Source of the DNA: Venturia oleaginea
Taxonomy: Eukaryota > Ascomycota > Dothideomycetes > Venturiales > Venturiaceae
DNA length: 64,000 nt
Direction of reading: 5' to 3'
Assembly: GCA_013176395.1 (NCBI GenBank)
Contig: JABMLP010000004.1
Coordinates: 434,001-498,000, forward strand
Shown: piece by piece, positions 1 to 12,882 of the stretch
How the letters are laid out: each line of letters begins with the position of its first letter
Numbering within the stretch: position 1 is the first letter of the stretch
Notes under the pieces: model-generated
Databases searched by the model: none
Told to the model about the DNA's origin: nothing
What the model saw: only the letters and a program-made list of their open reading frames with translations
Program-made: the position numbers and the translations under genes

Positions 1-1266
1 ATGTCGTTTGTATGGAGCAGAAAGAGTGTGGTTGGCAACCGTTATGCCTTATCTTGAGCATGCTGGAATCACCTGCCGGCATGCTATGTACCGTCTCTTC
101 AGCGCCAGGGTTTTCACCAGCAGTGTATAGAGATTCAGCATACGCGGTTTCTTCTTCACTTCGAGGCGAAGTGGGTCTCCCTGCATTCTCGTCTTCGGTG
201 CCATTTATGGCAAAATGCCGTTCGTGTCGTACACAAACGCCCTTCCCCACACTCTTCTTCTCCGCAGGGTTTCAGAGAAGCCGTCGTGATCAAGACCTCC
301 ATTCTTGTGGCGGGAGAATGACCTCTGCGCTCATCTGCCGGCATGGCCATGCCACGCAGACTATTGATGAGTCTGTACGACGATCGTGGGGATTGCAGTT
401 CGCGCGTATAATTACTGGCTGCTCGAAATTTCCCCGCAAGACAGAGGCAGGCTGCAGGACGACTCTTACTTTGCGGGGCGATGGACTCTGCCAGAAGTCT
501 CACAGGGGAAGGCTGCGCACTGGAGCCTCTGTTGCAGGGCTGGTGCAGCAATGATGTCCTTAGCCCGTGACTAGTGTCGACGGTTTCGAAAATATACACA
601 CATTGACTACATAGTAGAATGTGACGGCGCTTGGCTCGCATCACTACCTGGAAAGAGGAGACCCTCAAATCCACTTTCCACGATAAGCTGCAGTCCATAC
701 TAGTAAACTCATACGGGTCGTAGAGTACCTAGATCCCTCTCTTCCCTGTTCCAACCTCGCAAATCTGCTATGGGCCCTGATGGGAGCTAGGCCGGGGTGA
801 AGGTTGTGAACTGTTATCTGGAACTACGAACATGGGATCGTTATCGAACCAAGGAGCAACCGAAACAATTCAGCGCAACCGCCAGACGCGACCCTATATT
901 GTCCTCGACAAACATGTAGTTTCCCCTCTTCCACTACCCAAACGTTTTCGCTACCTGTCGCACAACCTCTGCAAATGAATCCATCATCCTCCGAACTATC
1001 GTGAGATCCTAATTTGGAAGTCTTGGTAACGGGAACGATAAGCCGTCTCGAACTTAGAAATCCCACCAGAGCTTTACCCACCACCACACACACCGCTCAA
1101 CTACCATTCTTCCCATTATGATTTATATTCCTTTGAACAACAAAGATATCTGAGAGTGGTCTTCTAAACCCGGTAAAGTCAGTCAGCCATTCACACCTCA
1201 AACAATCACTCCATAAGATTTCATTGAGAATTACACAACTAGCGCAGATTAAAAAGACCAACTCAC
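1..1266. other. No supported gene
   Basis: I find no conserved protein, RNA gene or repeat here. The long frames on either strand lack recognisable domains and mostly begin at non-ATG codons. A cysteine-containing minus-strand frame at 824-1093 could be a downstream exon of the small secreted protein gene at 1267-1473, but no splice join was convincing. Confidence 0.4.
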
Positions 1267-1473
1267 CCCGGGCCCATTTGCAAAACGAAAGAGGTGGACA
1301 CCTTTCCTCCCAGCCATTTGACAAGCACTATCCTGCTCGGCATGTGGTATTACCTTGCAGTCTTTGAATTTCTCGCATGGTTGGCCTCGGACGAGAAGAT
1401 CGCCAGCGGGGCATGATAGGGTTTGGGCGAGAGCCAGGATTGGGAGGAGGAGAGTAGAGATGAAAAGACGCAT
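1267..1473 (-). CDS. Candidate small secreted cysteine-rich protein, first exon only
   Basis: An ATG at 1473 opens a 69-codon exon whose first 17 residues (MRLFISTLLLPILALAQ) look like a classic signal peptide with a short positive start, a hydrophobic core and an AxA-like cleavage site. Four cysteines follow at about residues 21, 33, 39 and 51. The exon ends exactly at a strong GTGAGT donor, phase 0. The acceptor is uncertain: joining at the TTTAG near 1150 adds a short tail with a Cys-Cys pair and a stop, giving about 84 residues and six cysteines; a later join would reach another cysteine-containing frame at 824-1093. The mature protein would be secreted. I do not recognise a family, and the description as effector-like rests only on size, signal peptide and cysteines. 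Confidence 0.4.
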
Positions 1474-3429
1474 GATTGTAGCGAGCGACGGAGTATTGTT
1501 GTTACTGTTGTTGGGATGGCTAGAAGAGAATTCGGATGTTAAGAGTCTAGCGAGGAGGGAATTACTTATTCTTATACTATGGTAACGGGGTAATAAATAC
1601 GTGTTCACATGGTCCACCACCTCCTGTGTCGCTTTCATTCATCTGTATAGCTCGGTGGTGGAACACGTTATATTATAAAAAGACGAACTGAATGAAAACA
1701 CATATTTAACCAAGCTTTAATAAGTTGAGGTTGAGACTTGAAGTAACCCGGACTGGGAGGCATTTCCCACTAATCACTTCGAGGTCCAGCTTGAATCGAT
1801 GCCCCAGCGCTGCAGAGACATAATTGCAGTCAATGGTAGTGGTACCTAAATAGATTGAATACATCGAAATTAGCCTACTTCGATGTTTTGAAACACCCGA
1901 ATCCGGCTATTCATGTGACTTATTATGCCGCGGGCTAGGATACCCAATGCGCGATACCAGTAGAACTTGTGTTTTCCATGCCCGTAAAAGACATCACCTC
2001 GCGACGGGACATGGGACGCCAGGTGTAAGCTCCGAGTCGGATTTCACCATTCAACAACGCTTCTCCGCAAAGCATGGCATTTTGCTGATGTCTCCTGCAA
2101 AATTCGCCGAAATCGTGTACAACAAACAAGGGCATCGGCGAATAATTCCTTGACAAAATCCGTCACTGTGGGAAATTCCTATTCGACATCACCATCGGAA
2201 AATGGCACTAAAATTACAGCGCGCGCTTGTTGCATTCGCCGACGACACTAATTCTGGCCAGACCTCCCTGAAACTCAATGAGCTGGCGTTTGACTGACGT
2301 ACACAGTATAAACCGCCGCCTAAGACGACGAACAACAAAAACGTGTCAATCTCTACAATCTCTTAGCTATTGGCTTTCCTCCACCATCCCACCATTCGTC
2401 ACAATCTTCAATCTGTCTTCCAAATTTCGGCCTCACCCTTCAAAAGGCCCTTTACAATCAAGACATTCTCTAGTACACGCTTAGAAATCAGCTCCAAGAA
2501 ACATCCCACGGTTCGTCATCTCCACTCCATGAAAATTCCATTTCCCTCGGACCAAGAATACAATACCATTCCGAACTCTCGGATCGATAAATTGCCATCG
2601 TAGTGATGGTACCTCGATTAACGAATCGTCGTAATACCCCCACGCACCCTGATCTTCAGTGTCAGACTCAGATCGTACCGTGTGTCCGTCATGCCCGTCT
2701 CATGTCAATTTGACGCCATAGCCTGCCAGCGAGCATCACGATAGACGAGCCGGAGCCCGAGACGAGCTCTTAGTATGCAAGGATCCAACTATGCCTTTAG
2801 TGGCCTAGATTGCTCTCCTCGGTTATTTTGTTAATTATTGAGAGAGATGTTTGGGTAATGATGAACGTCATTTCGTTTCAGATGGCGAGTAAGTTGCTAG
2901 GGTTGGATCGAAGTCTGACAAGCTTTATTTAGATGGGATCCTGGTACGGAGAATTTACAGTATTTATCGATCTGTTTATCTATCTATATTTTCGTTGGAG
3001 GGGTAGGTATTGAAAGTTGGGAGGGGCATTGGACTGGATTCGCTGGGCTCCGTATTATCGCATTCATACACTGATGGCCGTCGGGGTTATGGTCGTGTGA
3101 GCAGAGAAGGGTTGTTTATTTTCTGTGGCGTGCGATGTCGTGATTCCAGTGATCTGGATCTGGGTGGTGATAGATGAAGGATGTAACTTAAGGTTGTCGT
3201 GCTGCAATCTAGATCGGTAGGATTCGGATTTCTCGTTTATGGTTGTCTGCGGCGTATACTCTATGGGTTGGGCTTTGCGATTGGTGTCATCAAAAAGCTT
3301 GGTTGAGATCATGATACACGAGGATGTTTCTCCCATCAGGTCTCAAAAACCTCGTCATTCATACGAGCTGGAACTAGATCTGCCGTATTATAGATTGAAA
3401 CATGATGTCTCTCGATACAGCACCTGAGA
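1474..3429. other. Gene-poor stretch
   Basis: No conserved coding region or RNA gene is visible. The short frames here show no domain, and several overlap on opposite strands. Confidence 0.4.
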
Positions 3430-4255
3430 GAGTCTTCGAGAGAGTAGCTTTGGCCTTCCCTCTCCCCCTTATCTTACGCTCATCTTCTACGGAATTTCTT
3501 GAGTTTCATAACCTCATGGACTCCAACCTTCGCGCTTACACCTTTGATGAAGCTGTGATGGTGTCTTCTCTCTATTACTACATACCTGGAAAAGAGCACG
3601 CGGCTGAACTTTGACCCTCTAGACCTTAGATATCGCATCTCGAACATCTCTATGATCGTCCAAAACATAAAAGACATGTAGTGGAATCTAACCTGGCAAA
3701 CGCCCAAAAAAACATGGCTCGTATCTTCGAACATAACTTGTAATTTGCAAAGGGTTCTTACACCAAGGTGTTTGTCGCTGTCGACCTGGAAATGGAAAAT
3801 GGTTTTATATTCAAGTTTCTGCGCCAAATTGCCAGCCCTTGCTCAAGGACAGCGAGCCATGACCGATTTCTCCTACATGGTCAGACGCACATCACCGAAA
3901 AAGACTCCGCCTCGAATCCAACAAGATAAAAACCGTAGACTGGGACGTCCCAACCCGCGGCCCCATCCTAGACAAAGACAACAAAAACGTCGCCTTCAGC
4001 ATCGCCCAAAACCTGTATCGAATATCTAAATGACCACAAAGCAACCATAAATATCGCGCCCGGAGAATGCAAACCATCAGCTGCGAATGGCTGTAAATGA
4101 TCGAATACTGCAACGTTCATCCGCACGTGATCAAAATGAATGATGTTTCGCAACTTGCGAATGGTGCGGCGAAGATTAGGGCGTATTATCAGCAGGAATT
4201 GTCTCGGCCGCAGGTTGGACACGTAAAACAGGGCATAGTTTTAGTGGAGTAAGAT
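3430..4255 (+). pseudogene. Possible decayed coding sequence, family unknown
   Basis: Protein-like stretches appear in shifting plus-strand frames, separated by stops. Examples are a segment around 3920-4028 reading KTVDWDVPTRGPILDKD and a segment around 4139-4251 reading NDVSQLANGAAKIRAYYQQ and ending in a stop at about 4249. No single frame stays open, and no family is recognised. It may be an old gene remnant or chance open sequence. A translated search of all three frames would decide. Confidence 0.2.
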
Positions 4256-5389
4256 GCAGGTAAAGGCTTAAAGTTTTGGGGGAAGGCGTGATGATGAAAG
4301 CTTTGAAGCCCATTTTCACTAATAGCAAGTGTGATAAGAAGCATTGGATCAGGAGCACGTGCTATGACTTGTGGGTACTGCTTTTAGATTCGAGATAAGA
4401 ACATATTTGTAGCAAACGCGGCTCCAGCAAGCGTTGATCCGAATCTGTTTCACTCCAAAGCCACTTCAACCAACTCGAAGGCCGATTTGCCTGCGACTGT
4501 GTAGGTATCCGCCCTATACCTCACACCTTATGGTTGCATCCAATTGTCTACATTTTCATCAGCCATTGAAAGCAAATTCGATTGAGGTAGTAACTCACCA
4601 ACGGTACTATCTGGCTTCATATCAACAAAGCCACAAATTATAATAATAATCGGATTTTACGTGGTATGTGATGGCCCGTGTGCCGTGTGCCCATAATCTC
4701 TATATACAGCAAAAACCTAACTCTCTAGGATGAAAAAGCTTTCTCGTATCTGTCCTGAGCGGAATCTATATGGTGCGTAAGAGGACTATTAACGGTCCGG
4801 TCCGTTCGCGATCTTATCGTCTCCTAACTTAGCCGTATAACTACTCTTACTATACCCCCTACTTTACTACCCGGGTTATCTATCCTACTCCCGCCAGTAT
4901 AGTTCCTCTACGGCTAAGCCGTAAACTCAACCTAAAATCTGTCGTTTTACATGGGAACCGTCATATACGGATATTCCCTATCCCCCGTATATGACATACC
5001 TTAACCTGCCGTAGTCCGTTGTCCCCCCAACTTACATTTCCAGTATATCCTTCTATACTTAACCTGCGCTTTTTCTCCCTCCTATCATCCCTGCCCTTTG
5101 TCCCTATACAGGGGAACGCCCGGTATGGGGTAGGTGAGGTGGTAATATAGGGAGTGGGAGAGGTAGTAGTCGTAGGTAGGGTAATTTTGGACTCTTTATG
5201 CGGCCTTGGCGGGACTTGAACTCCTCCAACTTGGTACCAGCGTGGTACTTCCAGTATACGTTACCCTTCGTGTAGTTGCTGTATTGCTATCTCTTATCTA
5301 CGTACTGAGTTTTCCCTAGTGTCTTAGGAGTATCGCTCGTGATGTGGTAAAGGTCCTCTACTAGGCAAACAACCACGACGTACCGTCTA
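4256..5389. other. Gene-free stretch of unusual composition
   Basis: From about 4790 to 5390 the plus strand is rich in CTA, TATAC and CCC words, and both strands are dense in stop codons. This is unlike the flanking sequence and resembles an old mutated transposon, but no open frame, terminal repeat or domain can be identified. Confidence 0.3.
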
Positions 5390-5975
5390 TTATCCGTGGA
5401 GGGTCAGTCCCTGGACAGCGATTGATTCCGTCGGCTCTCCCATCATCGTCGAGACGATATGGAAGGTTCGTAGCCTCCGCCTCATACAGGCTGGAATTTC
5501 GACTTTGAAGGCCAAGCCACAAATTGTTTTCCTGATACTTCCTGCTAAATCTAGCCTCGGAAACTCCTTCACAACAGCATTGTACTCATCCCAAGTCAAC
5601 GATCCTGTCGGATCACTATTCGGTCCCTGGAAATCCGATACGATTCGCGCACCCACCAAGCCCACCACGGGTTGTTTGTACATTGCAATATTGGGAGTGG
5701 TGTGCGAGTGCTATCGTATCCCACACCAACTGTTTGCGATGCTCGTCCCAACCGTGAGCTCTCCCGTTCTTGACTTCTTCCTCGATGAAATTTCGAGCTG
5801 CGATTGCGCCATCAACTTCAAATCGTTTGTCCTTAGACACCAGTTCACCGGTGTTGTCCCAACCGAGATGATGAAGAGTGGCGGATGGAGAGTGGACCTC
5901 TGGGTCGATGGTGCCGGGAGGGGTTGTCTTGAAGTTATTGACGGTGGGTTCAATGGAGAATTAAGACAAGACAAG
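5390..5975 (-). pseudogene. Decayed HD-domain (metal-dependent phosphohydrolase-like) gene
   Basis: The minus strand carries two consecutive frames that together resemble the C-terminal half of fungal HD-domain hydrolases. The first (about 5900-5680) reads LGWDNTGELVSKDKRFEVD followed by GAIAARNFIEEEV and QLVWDTIAL. The second (about 5680-5390) reads MYKQPVVGLVGARIVSDFQG and SLTWDEYNAVVKEFPRLDL. The shift between them lies just after WDTIAL near 5685 and fits a single inserted base. The usual HD dipeptide before LGWD appears as HH, and the N-terminal metal-binding part is missing. The last 40 or so residues also diverge. I read this as a truncated, frameshifted relic. The family assignment is from memory of the conserved LGWD..GEL and WDEYNAVV..FPR pattern. 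Confidence 0.55.
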
Positions 5976-6620
5976 AGGAGAGGAGGATGACGATGAGAGT
6001 ATCATTTTAAAGCACTGCAGATTGTTATGAGCTGACTGAGCAATGCGAGTTCATGTAGTAGCAGTCGAGCTATACACAATCCAGCCTTGTGCATACTCTC
6101 GCGACTTGTCGGCCATCATCCCAAGGACTGTTGGTGATACGGCAGTTCTTGCTGTGCTGTTCCGATAGTGATGAACGGGGGGCGCAGGCAGAGCAGGGCT
6201 TCGAAGTAGAATAACTTCTGAAGATGAGTGACCAGAGCCGTCTATACTTGCGAGCCGATATCACAGTAACGTGACATAGGCTAAACTTGCCGTACAGATT
6301 CATTTCTCACACCAGCCCCTTTCACTCCATCAACAACAACACCTTCGGAGCACCGAGATTCCATCGGAAGAGACAGGTGGAAAACAACTTCTTGGCCAAA
6401 CCTATCGCATCGATTACTAGAAACATCATTCGTCATCAGCAAGGATCGTGCTTACATATGGTCATCGACGAATACGACCATTAAGGAGCGAGAGGGATGT
6501 TTATATATACTAATCGGAGCTTCTAGCATTCTCAGATCCACTGAGAATAGTTGAACAGTAAATCTAGTACGTAGGTACTTCGAGGTTGCCTTATACTTCT
6601 ACTCGAGGAACACATCCATC

Positions 6621-6850
6621 TTTCCTGACTACGTTGGGATGGCCACCTTCCTGAGTCTCTTGACCCCGATCGGCGGCCACTCCCAATATGTGCCCGGCCC
6701 GAAGCTTGCACGAGTAAACAAGCAGCTCAATTTCCGGCTGGAGACAGAGGAAGAGGATATCCTATTCGTCTTTCCTAGCTATGTTAGTATCGCCACCTTA
6801 TTGAGTTTCTTGAACACGATCGGCAGCGACTCCCAATGCCTGCACAGGGT
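6621..6850 (+). repeat. Diverged direct duplication of about 75 bp
   Basis: The segments at about 6622-6695 and 6770-6843 share the same order of words: TTTCCT, ACGTTG/ATGTTAG, GCCACCTT, TGAGT.TCTTGA, CGATCGGC and GACTCCCAAT/CACTCCCAAT. They lie about 148 bp apart in the same orientation. No gene is recognised in the interval. Confidence 0.5.
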
Positions 6851-6949
6851 AAGCAAATTTTAGGCTCGTTTTAACGCTATACTGACTTTTGATAGGTTCC
6901 GTCAGTACTCCGTTGAAGCTACGCACCACATCTTAGATCCTCGATATGC

Positions 6950-7265
6950 TGGCAAGCCGCGGACTCCGATCCCGAGTCGATCCCACGGAGTTTGCGACGA
7001 GTGCAAGGCATGCAATGAGGTCGGTCGTTTCTCCAAGGACTTATACGTTACCTGTAACGAGACTGGTCACCGTGCTCGCGACTGCACCCAGGAGCGCGTT
7101 GATCCCTTCGCGTGCCGTAACTGCAACAAGTCCGGCCATACTTCCAAGGAATGTCCAGAACCTCGCTCAGCTGAGAGTGTTGAGTGCAAGACATGTTAGT
7201 GAGGTCGGTCACTTTTCCAAGGACTGCCCTACTCGCAGTGACCCAATGACTTGCCGCGACTTTCG
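6950..7265 (+). pseudogene. Decayed CCHC zinc-knuckle (GIS2/CNBP-type) gene fragment
   Basis: Family proteins bind single-stranded nucleic acid through repeated CX2CX4HX4C knuckles. One frame reads GHRARDCTQERVDPFACRNC and NKSGHTSKECPEPRSAESVE, a nearly perfect knuckle pair. The next knuckle starts (CKTC) and then hits stops at about 7197, and its second half (EVGHFSKDCPTRSDP) continues in another frame. The first knuckle (CKACNEVG) has lost its histidine part. There is no usable ATG or intron structure upstream. It looks like a partial retrocopy or transposed fragment of a conserved gene whose functional copy would lie elsewhere. Confidence 0.6.
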
Positions 7266-7701
7266 AGAGTCTCCAGCTTCCCGTAACCTGTCATGTTGGA
7301 AATCGCACCTGCAATGCCATGGCATTGGAAAAAATCGACATGAAGCTCATTCGGAGGAGAGGAGAAGAAGTGTTCACAATCTTGATTGGTTATAACTTAC
7401 AACACGATCACCTGTTGCCGAAAAATGTGTACACGAAACTATGAAGTCGTTCCCAATTCAGGCATCTTCTGAGGAGTACCTCTGCCACGAATCTCAAAAT
7501 CCTTCCTCCGGTCACTCTCGGACATTCTACCCCTGCTTAGAAATCCACCAAGCGGCTAATACCCCATCTAGTATGCGCCGGAAGGCGCGGCGCTGGGAAG
7601 GCAAAACACACAGTGCAATGCGGAAGGTAATGTCATGAATAAAATCTCTCATGCAAAGGTAACTCAAGGAAAGTGAGGCTGTTTGCCTTACAATCTGATT
7701 T

Positions 7702-9628
7702 TCATACCGATTTCAGAACCGTGCTTTTTTCATTCGAGTCTATCTCCGTCTCCGTCTCAATCTCTGAAACCGGGGGCTTTGATGGAGGTGGGAGAATTGG
7801 AAGTTGCAAGTCGACGATGTGTGAGGGTGATGGTGTGCGGCTGAGTGCAGAAGAAGGACATAGGGAATCTAATTGGTCGTCGTCGTTGTTGTAGACGATG
7901 TTCTCCCATATTCGCCAGTGGAGGACGGCGATGTGGGTGAGGCGTTGCAGAACGTCGTTCTTGCGATCTGTCTTGAAAGGAGGGAGCAGTGCTGTGCCGC
8001 TGGGAATGGTGGGAGGCACAAGATTGTTGAAAATGTCCCAGGGTGAACTGCTTAGGAAGCTTTTAACTGAGTTGAAGAGCTCATTGGACACTGCGCATTT
8101 GTGAGAAGTCGCGAATGCGGCTCTGATAATTGGACTCGAGAAGGCCTCGCTTAACTTGTGGTCAGCAAATCTGGTAAGTTGAGCATCAGTTTTGTCAGTT
8201 ATTCCACACTCTCGAAGAGCGTGTCTCATGAGTTCGACACTGATGGATTGTATGTCCCATTTGATGGGGTTTCTGCCCTTACAGATGATGAATTGAAGGT
8301 CTTTCCTGAAAGTTGATTTCGCTGTGGCAGAGCAAAATTTGCCTTTCTTGCGTACCATCTGTTCCAGTAGATCGCAGCAAATGCTCTCACGAATCAGGGC
8401 ATCGAAATCTACCCTGAGCAACCGTAAACGATCCGAGTCCAAATTGAAAGTGTCTGGGAGCGTGATCGCAGAATCGGGCAGCAATGATTGGTACAGTGCT
8501 GAAACAAAGCCTTCAACGTCTCGGTTGGGCCAAGATGTAGTGAGAGGGGTGCGCTGAAGTTTTTCCTTGCCATCAAGATACCATGAACGAGCGTACTGAA
8601 TATTATAACGTTTGCGTAACATCCGGCTAATGTGGTACTTTTGCTCAAAGTTGATGGTGCCTTCGATTAGCGCTGCCCGTGAATGGCGGATTTGGTGGTT
8701 GGCTACGTCCTGGTCACTGTCAGCTTTGTGGTATTGAAAAGAACCAAAACATGAACCATACCAGCTTCATAGCCTCGAGGACCCCAAACAGATCCCCCAG
8801 ACCCTCGGAAATCCACTTGGACGTTCCTCTTCGAATCTTCCCCACCATCTTGTCAACCATATCGTCTCGCATTGGTGCACAGTGCCGCTTCAGAAGTTTG
8901 GCAAGCCATTCAGCAATGTTGACAAAGTCGCACACTCCCTTTTCAATCTCTTGCATGACAATCATTTTGTCGAGATGCTGATCTACAACTGGTCGATCCT
9001 GCTCGGGTACAACGTTTTTCAGTATTTCTGAGATGGTGTCGAACATAGTCGGAATTCGTTTTTGACAGAGCTTGATCATCTCCACTGACGCTGAACTTTG
9101 GAGCATCCATCCATACAAATCCAATTCAGCGGTCACGGCAAACCAGTAGCCATTGTGGGCCTCCCGTTTCGCGCGGCCTTTTGATCCATCCATGTTCGGC
9201 CTAAAATGGAGATCTCGGTCGAAGTTGACGTCATGGCGGAGTTTCGAGTTGTTAGCGATAGAGGACATGTCCAATTCGGCCAAGGACTTCTTCGTTATCG
9301 GAGGCTCTTCTGTTGCGGTGGTGAAGTAGTGGACAGCTTGGGCACATTCTATCGTGTCTTTTCCGTGGAGTTCTTGGAAGGCCTGTACGACCATTGGCTC
9401 AACAGTTCCATCCTTATGTAACGTTGCTTCGTTTTGTGGTGAAGAATCACGACTCGCGTATCTGCCAATTGTGTCGAGAATCGGCATGTTTGCACGGTCA
9501 TTGCGAGGCCATGATTGCTCTGAGTCCTGTTTTATGTCCATGCCTGCTTGTGTTGTTCCTATCCTTCTGTTGACCTGCACATCGCGTTGTGCACGAGGCG
9601 TCGTGTTGTCTGCCGACTGCTCCATCAT
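7702..9628 (-). CDS. Tcp11/SOK1-domain protein
   Basis: Two exons (9628-8762 and 8709-7702) joined across a 52-bp GT-AG intron give 624 residues. The N-terminal 110 residues are polar and low in conservation. From about residue 115 the frame reads SLAELDMSSIANNSKLRHDV and DLHFRPNMDGSKGR, then about residues 225-290 KRHCAPMRDDMVDKMV, and across the splice LEAMKLDVANHQIRHSR, followed by LRVDFDALIRESICCDLLEQ. These are hallmarks of the fungal T-complex 11 family. In yeast, Sok1 is a high-copy suppressor of loss of protein kinase A activity, so a link to cAMP/PKA signalling is inferred. The start is the first ATG of an ATGATG pair at 9628; the frame stays open upstream without another ATG, so a further 5' exon is possible. 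No damage is seen. Confidence 0.85.
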
Positions 9629-12600
9629 CTTTGACTTGTTCCCACGAGGCTGTAGAGTAGCCTGGCCGGTCAGTATACCACGCCAAGTACTAGCACCCAC
9701 TCAGATGACTTCTTTTGCTTTGGATTATATCCCGAACCGAGAAATCGAGTTTGGTGGGAGAGTGTAGGGAGGAGTATGCCAAGGCGGGCGTGCACATCAA
9801 GGTAAATGTCCAGAAATCTGAGACGCATCAGCGCTGTTTATTCAACTTTGAGGCATGGAAGCACTCAAATATACGTGGCCGAAGGTCGGGAGCTTGCAGC
9901 AAACCTCTACGCAGTGTCCGCAAATAGTAACACAGAGTTAGGCACTTTTAAATCTCAATGGGTCAGTTTGTTTACCTTACGTTGGATCGGGCCGAGCTTG
10001 CGTTAGGTCTGTAGTAGCCCGTCTACCTACAACAGCCAGCCTTTTCGTCCTCTATATGCGCAGCGTTCGTGATGTTACTGCCGGGAGTACAAACAGGTCA
10101 CCCGGAAGTGGCAGCTGGCGTTGGGACAGATGTGACGGAAACGGGGGGTAAGCGGGCAACAGCATGGACACAGGAGCTGAAAAGGGACGTTGCAGACGAC
10201 GACGCGCCGAGTATATAAAGAGATGTCGAAGCTTAGGAAGGAACGCTGTCAGCAAGCCCTGGCAAAGGCATGGTCTCCATGTTATCGTGGCCCAAGGCCA
10301 GGAAATTGAGCAGCGCATCATCCTATACCACCAATCGAGTAGAACAAGGCGCCACAAATGTGTTCGGAGCGAAACAGAAAGCGCTCTGCTGTGCGCTCGA
10401 CACGTCCGGGTAGCTATAGTCAAGCCATCCATGGCTCACCGCCTCATGACGATTGGATCTTGCTGATCATGCGTCTGGCGAGGACATCTCATATGGATGT
10501 GCAGCGATGTGCAGGCAAGACCTGACATGTTGTTGAAAAAATGATAATATTGGTGGCTTGAGTAGGGCGTTCGGAGCTTGGAGGCTCGAGTCCACAGCCG
10601 ACAATGGGGCAAGTCTCTTGGTTGGAGCTCTTTAGCGCGGGCCTTTTCAAAAGTGAGGCGAAGCGGTTGACGGCAATTACTGTGTGTTGAACGGCGACGA
10701 CGGCGCCGCGATGCCGGACCTCGATACAGCAATGAGTGAGGTCCAGATATGCTATGTTGTATGTTATGGAATTTGCATGGGGGGGAAGACTCGAAGAATG
10801 CAGCAAGCGTTTCATGCGTGTAACTTGGCGAGCAGCATCGACAGGATATCGTATGCGACTCGCCGCGCGAAACAGGGCGACGACAGTTCGGATGGGCGAC
10901 GAGGCGACGGCGATGGCGACGATAATGTCGTTAGGCGTGAGATAGATACACAGTGATGTGATGTCTTGTGGAAGTAAGCTAAGATTCGTGATTGCATGCT
11001 TTTGCTTTGTCAAACCGGTGGATTTCGGACGTCGCTGTTGCCGTGTTCGCAACGCGTCGACGTGGATTGTGTTTTGTTATGGACCGGTGATCGTAGCGGT
11101 TTCCGTCTAAAACGGTAAAAACGGGCCAGTACCCGGGAGATGCACAGCCTTGTCTCTTGCGAAGACTGAGGCGGAGGTGGGAGTCGTCTTCTCTATCCCT
11201 TATCTGGTCCGTGATATCCCATTGCCATGGTAGCGTGGCCATTTTAACCACCAGCCACAACCTGTGTATGTGCACCCCTGCATCGCCGAAAGAACTGTAT
11301 TATTCGACGCCTTGATTTTAAGGGAATCTACTATGGTTCTAACTCCTGGCGCACATCTGAATGCCTCTGGCGATCAGACGAATCAAAATGAGGCTGATAG
11401 AAGGCCTGACCCTGTCCACAAAGAACAACATGCAACACAATCCGCGGTAGTGCAGTGCCTTGCATAACAGCCTTGTGCAGGAGGCTGAGGTGGAAAATCC
11501 CAAGAGGGTGGAATCAAATTGTGAATGCTTTCGATTAGGTAGTAGGATTCAATTGTCGTGTATAGGGGGAGAGTGATTATATCCTTCTCCTCCCGGATTT
11601 CGGCTATCGAATATTCGACGCTCTTGTCCACACTGTTATAGCACAAAAACCCGAGATGACTTTTCAATGCTCGCTCGTTAGTACAGACCTAAACCAGCGA
11701 TCAAGATAAACACATCAGTACAAATTACGAAGGATTCCCACGGTAGCAATATCTGTAACGCAAACAGCACAAATGACGCAAAGTTTTGGATCCTACAGCG
11801 TGAGAGTCAACAATCTTTCTTTTCTCATCTACCCAACTCCAAGATACCTTCCATTCTCGGCACCATGTTACGAGATCAACAGCACTGTAAATTTACAAAA
11901 AACAGGAACCCAGCGACCTTCCCTCACCTGAAACTCTCAGGGAGGGAAAAGGATCATCCGGCATCAGCGCGTGAACACGAAAGAGTAGGCCCACCGTTTC
12001 CCAAAAGTCTCAAGGGATCTCAACGAAGGCCCCTAAAATAAATCTTCGCTCGCCTCACTAATGGCAAAGATTGCGAGAGTGAGGAGAAAAAAATGACGAA
12101 CTAAGCATCAATCATCGCTTGAGCCAAACATTTCTCCATCGTAGATTTGACAAAGGAAAACGGCCAAGGCATTACATGGGGTAAACCGTTCATGACATAT
12201 CATTCTGACACAAAGACAGTATGCCTTCCATGTCCTCTTCTAACTTTCAACTCCGAATCAGAAGACCTCCCATCAGCATACCATCAATCATTCGCAGGCG
12301 AGAAATTCAAACCCAGGCTCACATACCTAACAACTAATCCAATCCCGTTCAATCCCGTTCAATCCCATCCTCTCCTCTCCTCCCCAAAACTCTCAATACC
12401 CATCCCCCCACATCCTTCGCCCTCTCAATCCCCACCCAATCTCTCCCTTTCCCTAACCTCCCTCACACTCCTCTCCCTCTCCTCCCCACCGCTCCTTTCC
12501 CAAACCCCCGCCCTATTACCCACCCACTCCATCCACCCCTGATGCCTCTTCCGTGCCTGCTCTTCCCTCCCAATTTCTTGAACTCTCCCCCTAGCACACA

Positions 12601-12816
12601 CAAAATAAACACCCGCCCACTCTAGAAAAACAGTCTTTCGTCCCTCTCCCTCACATAATCTCGGCAGAACTTCCGACACCCCACCGATTTGATAAGGGTT
12701 GAGTTTAGCCAGAGTGAGGGCGCGGTGGCAGAAGTGGTACGAGGCTGTATGCGGCGTGTGGGGGAAGGGAAAGGGAGTACATGAACAGGTTGGTGTTGCG
12801 AAGATGAGCTAGCACA

Positions 12817-12882
<66 letters not shown>

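Noticed and set aside
10052..11052. Overlapping open frames on both strands at 10-11 kb
   Set aside because: High GC lengthens chance frames; translations are Arg/Ser-rich and no splice-linked conserved protein emerges.
12147..12679. Pro/Leu/Ser-rich frame and its opposite
   Set aside because: It is a translation of a pyrimidine-rich tract rather than a gene.
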